Assembly: GCF_002837055.1 (NCBI RefSeq)
Contig: NZ_PDKP01000001.1
Location: forward strand, 119,135-165,228
Direction: 5' to 3'
From: Lactobacillus apis
Lineage (GTDB): Bacteria; Bacillota; Bacilli; Lactobacillales; Lactobacillaceae
Length of the DNA stretch: 46,094 bases
The notes under the pieces were generated by a model. The model saw only the letters and a program-made list of their open reading frames with translations, was not told the DNA's origin and made no database searches. Shown in pieces: positions 43,368 through 46,094 of this stretch (the first letter of the stretch is position 1; each line of letters begins with the position of its first letter). The position numbers and the translations under genes are program-made.

Positions 43368-44053
43368 AAAAGTGCTTGTTATGTGGGCAAGATTTCATTC
43401 CTGCTACCTCATTTTTACGGATTTTTTCCTTTAAGAAATTCCATGAACAATGCTTGTGTCAACATTGTTTGGCCAAATTTGCACCAATAAGTAGAGAGCA
43501 CTGTGAAATTTGTTATGGTAAAGCAGCTGCAAATGAACGCTGTCTTGACTGTTTAGAATGGCAAAAAATATATGGACATAATTTGCTTCGTAATCATGCA
43601 ATCTATCGCTACAATGATGCTTTTCACGAGATAATGGTAAATTATAAACGATATGGTGACTATGTTTTACGTGAAGTATTGCAGGAACTGTGTTTTGAGC
43701 AGCTAAAGAAAATTAAAGTCGATTTTTATGTTCCTATTCCCACATCCCTTGAACACATCGCAAAAAGGCAGTTTGATACAGTTGCTGCGATTTATAGTCA
43801 ACTAGTGCCACTTTCGTTTTTTCTTGCCAAAAAAGAAGGTCAAGGTGCCCAGGGTGAGCGCACACGAAGTGAGCGGCTGGAAAGCAAACAAAGTTTTCTT
43901 GTTAAAGAGGGAATTAAGGCTGACGTGAATAAACACTCGGTCCTGCTTTTGGATGATATTTACACGACCGGAAGAACGTTATATTATGCCCGAGATGCGC
44001 TTCAAACAGCCTTTCCGCAAGCAAAGATTTCTAGCTTTACAATTTGTCGATGA
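43364..44053 (+). CDS. comFC: competence protein ComFC, phosphoribosyltransferase fold
   Basis: ComF-family protein of 229 residues, needed for efficient transformation in competent Firmicutes. The N-terminus has zinc-binding cysteines (CLLCGQDF, CLCQHC, CEIC, CLDC). The rest is a type I phosphoribosyltransferase domain with the PRPP loop VLLLDDIYTTGRTL near the C-terminus and PIPTSLEHIAKRQFD in the middle. It overlaps comFA by 4 bp and ends 80 bp before hpf, the conserved comFA-comFC-hpf-secA order. Confidence 0.93.
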   Translation: MKKCLLCGQDFIPATSFLRIFSFKKFHEQCLCQHCLAKFAPISREHCEICYGKAAANERCLDCLEWQKIYGHNLLRNHAIYRYNDAFHEIMVNYKRYGDYVLREVLQELCFEQLKKIKVDFYVPIPTSLEHIAKRQFDTVAAIYSQLVPLSFFLAKKEGQGAQGERTRSERLESKQSFLVKEGIKADVNKHSVLLLDDIYTTGRTLYYARDALQTAFPQAKISSFTICR

Positions 44054-44069
44054 GATATGTTGTTCAGCG

Positions 44070-44099
44070 CTTTCAAGTTTTGTTATAATATAGATAAGA
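44070..44099 (+). promoter_or_regulatory. hpf promoter with cre-like half
   Basis: TTGTTC (44070-44075), 18-bp spacer ending in TGT, TATAAT (44094-44099). The spacer contains CGCTTTCA (44078-44085), a perfect right half of a cre site with a degenerate left half. Confidence 0.65.
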
Positions 44100-44134
44100 T
44101 AAGACTGCGAATGCAGTTGAAAGGAGAATCTCAT

Positions 44135-44683
44135 ATGTTAAAGTATAATGTTCGTGGTGAAAATATCGAAGTAACCGATGCTCTAAGAAGCTACGTTGAA
44201 AAACGCTTAAAGAAATTAGAAAAATATTTTGACTTGAATCAAGACATCATTGCGCATGTCAACTTAAAGGTTTATCGTGATCGTACTGCCAAAGTTGAGG
44301 TTACTATTCCACTTCCATACTTAGTATTGAGAGCAGAAGAAACAACTGATGATATGTATCGTAGCATCGACTTTGTTTCTGAAAAACTTGAAAGACAAAT
44401 TAGAAAATATAAGACACGTGTGAATCGTAAGACCCGTGAAAAGGGAATTGGTGATTTCTTTGTTGAAGGTGCTGAAGAAGAAGCACAAGAAAAAGAAACA
44501 AGAGAATTCACTATTGTTCGAAACAAGCAAATTGGTTTAAAACCAATGAGTCCAGAAGAAGCAATTTTGCAAATGAACATGTTGGAGCACGATTTCTTCG
44601 TTTTCCAAGATGCTGAAACAAATGGTACTAGTGTTGTTTATCGTAGGAATGATGGTCATTATGGCTTAATTGAAACTAAATAA
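44135..44683 (+). CDS. hpf: ribosome hibernation promoting factor, long form
   Basis: Long HPF binds 30S subunits and pairs ribosomes into inactive 100S dimers in stationary phase or stress. The 182 residues have the N-terminal ribosome-binding domain (LKYNVRGENIEVTDALRSYVEKRLKKLEKYF, YRDRTAKVEVTIPLP). A charged linker and the C-terminal dimerisation domain follow (IVRNKQIGLKPMSPEEAILQMNMLEHDFFVFQDAET, NDGHYGLIE). The start is ATG 44135 after AAAGGAG; an in-frame extension upstream to 44057 spans the promoter and is not coding. It has its own extended -10 promoter and a terminator. Confidence 0.96.
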   Translation: MLKYNVRGENIEVTDALRSYVEKRLKKLEKYFDLNQDIIAHVNLKVYRDRTAKVEVTIPLPYLVLRAEETTDDMYRSIDFVSEKLERQIRKYKTRVNRKTREKGIGDFFVEGAEEEAQEKETREFTIVRNKQIGLKPMSPEEAILQMNMLEHDFFVFQDAETNGTSVVYRRNDGHYGLIETK

Positions 44684-44704
44684 ATAATTGCTGATTTAAG
44701 ACTG

Positions 44705-44735
44705 GACCTCACATTTAGTGTGAGGTCTTTGTTTT
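44705..44735 (+). terminator. terminator after hpf
   Basis: Perfect 9-bp GC-containing stem GACCTCACA/TGTGAGGTC with a 5-nt loop and a T-rich tail. Confidence 0.87.
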
Positions 44736-44812
44736 GTTTGTTTTTCATTTAGGGCTAATCATGTTAGAATTATTATGTGTTTTATACTTAAGTACATATA
44801 AGGATCGATTAA

Positions 44813-46094
44813 ATGGTTAATATTTTAAAGAAACTATACAATAGTGATAAAAGAGAACTAAAGAAATTCGAAAAGTTAGCTGAGCGTGTAGAAAGCTATG
44901 CTGATGAATATAGTCAACTTTATGACGAGCAATTACAGGCTAAGACACCAGAGTTTCGTGAGCGCTTGGAAAATGGTGAAACTTTAGATTCACTTTTACC
45001 TGAAGCTTTTGCAGTTGCTCGTGAAGGTGCTAAACGCGTTTTGGGTTTGTATCCATTCCACGTTCAAGTTCTTGGTGGGATTTCACTGCACTATGGTAAC
45101 ATCTCTGAGATGATGACAGGTGAAGGAAAGACTTTGACTGCAACAATGCCAGTTTACTTAAATGCGCTGACAGGTAAGGGCGTACATGTTGTTACGGTTA
45201 ATGAGTATCTGTCGAGTCGTGACGAAGAAGAAATGGGTCAATTGTATAGGTGGTTAGGCTTAACAGTTGGTTTGAATATTAATGCAATGTCACCTGATGA
45301 AAAACGGGAAGCATATGATTGTGATATTACTTATTCAACTAACTCAGAATTAGGTTTTGATTACTTGCGTGACAACATGGTTGTTTACAAAGAACAGATG
45401 GTTCAACGTGAACTGAACTACGCCATTATTGATGAAGTTGACTCAATCTTAATCGATGAAGCAAGAACTCCGTTAATTATTTCTGGTGAAGCTGAGCAAG
45501 CTAATGGCGACTACATTCGTGCAGATCGTTTTGTCAAAACTCTCAAAGAAGACAAGAGTGATGATGATATTGATGATGAAGAAGATCATGGCGATTACAA
45601 GATTGACTGGCCAACTAAGACAATTTCTTTGACTAGAACGGGTATTCAAAAGGCTTGTGACCACTTCGGTTTGAGAAACTTATACGATGTTGGAAACCAA
45701 AAACTCGTGCATCACATCGATCAAGCTTTACGTGCAAATTACATTATGCTCAAGGATATTGACTATGTTGTTCAAGATGGTGAAGTTTTAATTGTTGATT
45801 CATTCACTGGTCGTGTAATGAAGGGGCGGCGCTATTCAGATGGCTTGCACCAAGCAATTGAAGCTAAAGAAAATGTTAAGATTCAGGAAGAATCTAAGAC
45901 ACAGGCAACGATTACTTACCAAAACTTCTTCAGAATGTACAAAAAGCTTGCAGGAATGACTGGTACTGCTAAAACTGAAGAAGAAGAGTTCCGTGAAATT
46001 TACAATATGCAAGTTATCACAGTTCCAACCAACCGTCCTATAATTAGAATAGATCGTCCAGATGTTTTGTATCCTAACTTAGATTCTAAATACG
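44813..46094 (+). CDS. secA: preprotein translocase ATPase SecA (N-terminal part)
   Basis: Motor ATPase that pushes preproteins through SecYEG. The gene runs off the right edge after 427 codons. Visible family features are the N-terminal helix [42 protein letters not shown], Walker [32 protein letters not shown] and Walker [22 protein letters not shown]. The preprotein cross-linking domain starts next, and [12 protein letters not shown] follows. An acidic run ([15 protein letters not shown]) lies in the variable region of nucleotide-binding domain 1. The ATG at 44813 follows AAGGA. A TATACT at 44783-44788 could serve as -10. In the conserved order prfB follows secA, outside this window. Confidence 0.96.
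   Translation, partial: MVNILKKLYNSDKRELKKFEKLAERVESYADEYSQLYDEQLQAKTPEFRERLENGETLDSLLPEAFAVAREGAKRVLGLYPFHVQVLGGISLHYGNISEMMTGEGKTLTATMPVYLNALTGKGVHVVTVNEYLSSRDEEEMGQLYRWLGLTVGLNINAMSPDEKREAYDCDITYSTNSELGFDYLRDNMVVYKEQMVQRELNYAIIDEVDSILIDEARTPLIISGEAEQANGDYIRADRFVKTLKEDKSDDDIDDEEDHGDYKIDWPTKTISLTRTGIQKACDHFGLRNLYDVGNQKLVHHIDQALRANYIMLKDIDYVVQDGEVLIVDSFTGRVMKGRRYSDGLHQAIEAKENVKIQEESKTQATITYQNFFRMYKKLAGMTGTAKTEEEEFREIYNMQVITVPTNRPIIRIDRPDVLYPNLDSKY

Noticed and set aside
44057-44134. N-terminal extension of HPF
   Set aside because: Spans the -10 box and lacks homology; the AAAGGAG site places the start at 44135.
1-46094. Search for CRISPR arrays, insertion sequences, tRNA/rRNA genes and prophage
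   Set aside because: No regularly spaced repeats, transposase motifs, cloverleaf sequences or phage proteins were seen.

Overview
The window is a 46 kb stretch of ordinary, AT-rich Firmicutes chromosome. Gene content, gene order and protein wording point to a Lactobacillus of the acidophilus/delbrueckii group. Evidence includes the mevalonate genes mvaA-mvaS, the order spxA-mecA-coiA-yjbH-CYTH-relQ-nadK-rluD-like, the order ftsK-ymfI-rodZ-pgsA...recA-rny, the comFA-comFC-hpf-secA run, frequent TTG/GTG starts, AGGAGG ribosome binding sites and strong -10 boxes, often of the extended TGn type. I saw no tRNA, rRNA, insertion sequence, prophage or CRISPR array. Species assignment is inference.

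Layout. 1-1.7 kb: end of HMG-CoA reductase and HMG-CoA synthase (isoprenoid precursor supply). 1.7-4.3 kb: a gene-poor accessory patch with a probably frameshifted small membrane protein gene, an unknown 94-residue protein and a membrane-anchored alpha/beta hydrolase. 4.3-10.5 kb: an rRNA methyltransferase, recX, two unknown genes, a CBS/CorC protein translationally overlapping prfC, and a DUF1827 gene. 10.5-12.9 kb: clpE, with a CIRCE (HrcA) operator laid over its promoter. 12.9-15.3 kb: a small unknown gene and ptsH-ptsI, with a cre-like site just upstream of the ptsH promoter. 15.4-21.8 kb: spxA, mecA, coiA, yjbH, a CYTH protein, relQ, nadK and a pseudouridine synthase, the Bacillus yjb neighbourhood in compact form, with a 500-bp regulatory region between the divergent CYTH and relQ genes. 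21.8-28.4 kb: a lactonase, a P2-type ATPase with Na+/K+-ATPase-like ion-site motifs, an orphan PTS IIA-Gut-like protein lacking the expected phospho-histidine, an AI-2E family protein, trmL and DUF1149. 28.4-33.5 kb: ftsK, ymfI, rodZ, pgsA. 33.6-37.1 kb: a four-gene OpuC-type compatible-solute ABC transporter. 37.1-42 kb: recA with a LexA-box-like site, rny, tagO, yigZ. 42-46 kb: comFA-comFC, long-form hpf and the start of secA.

How the genes fit together. Several genes belong to stress and growth control. ClpE with its HrcA operator, the Spx regulator with two protease adaptors nearby (MecA and the YjbH-like protein), the small alarmone synthetase RelQ, and the ribosome hibernation factor HPF all adjust proteolysis, transcription and translation to stress. 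PtsH/PtsI, the cre-like sites and the orphan IIA-like protein belong to carbon control. CoiA, ComFA, ComFC and RecA are DNA-uptake and recombination functions; no uptake pilus genes are in view.

Nothing here is clearly a new system. The best leads are the regulatory region and small-RNA-like element at 18.9-19.4 kb, the orphan IIA-Gut-like protein, the Na,K-ATPase-like pump with a perfect palindrome at its 5' end, the frameshifted small gene near 2.1 kb, and the missing iron-sulfur cysteines in the rRNA methyltransferase. All family assignments come from reading motifs and remembered family features; no database search was possible.
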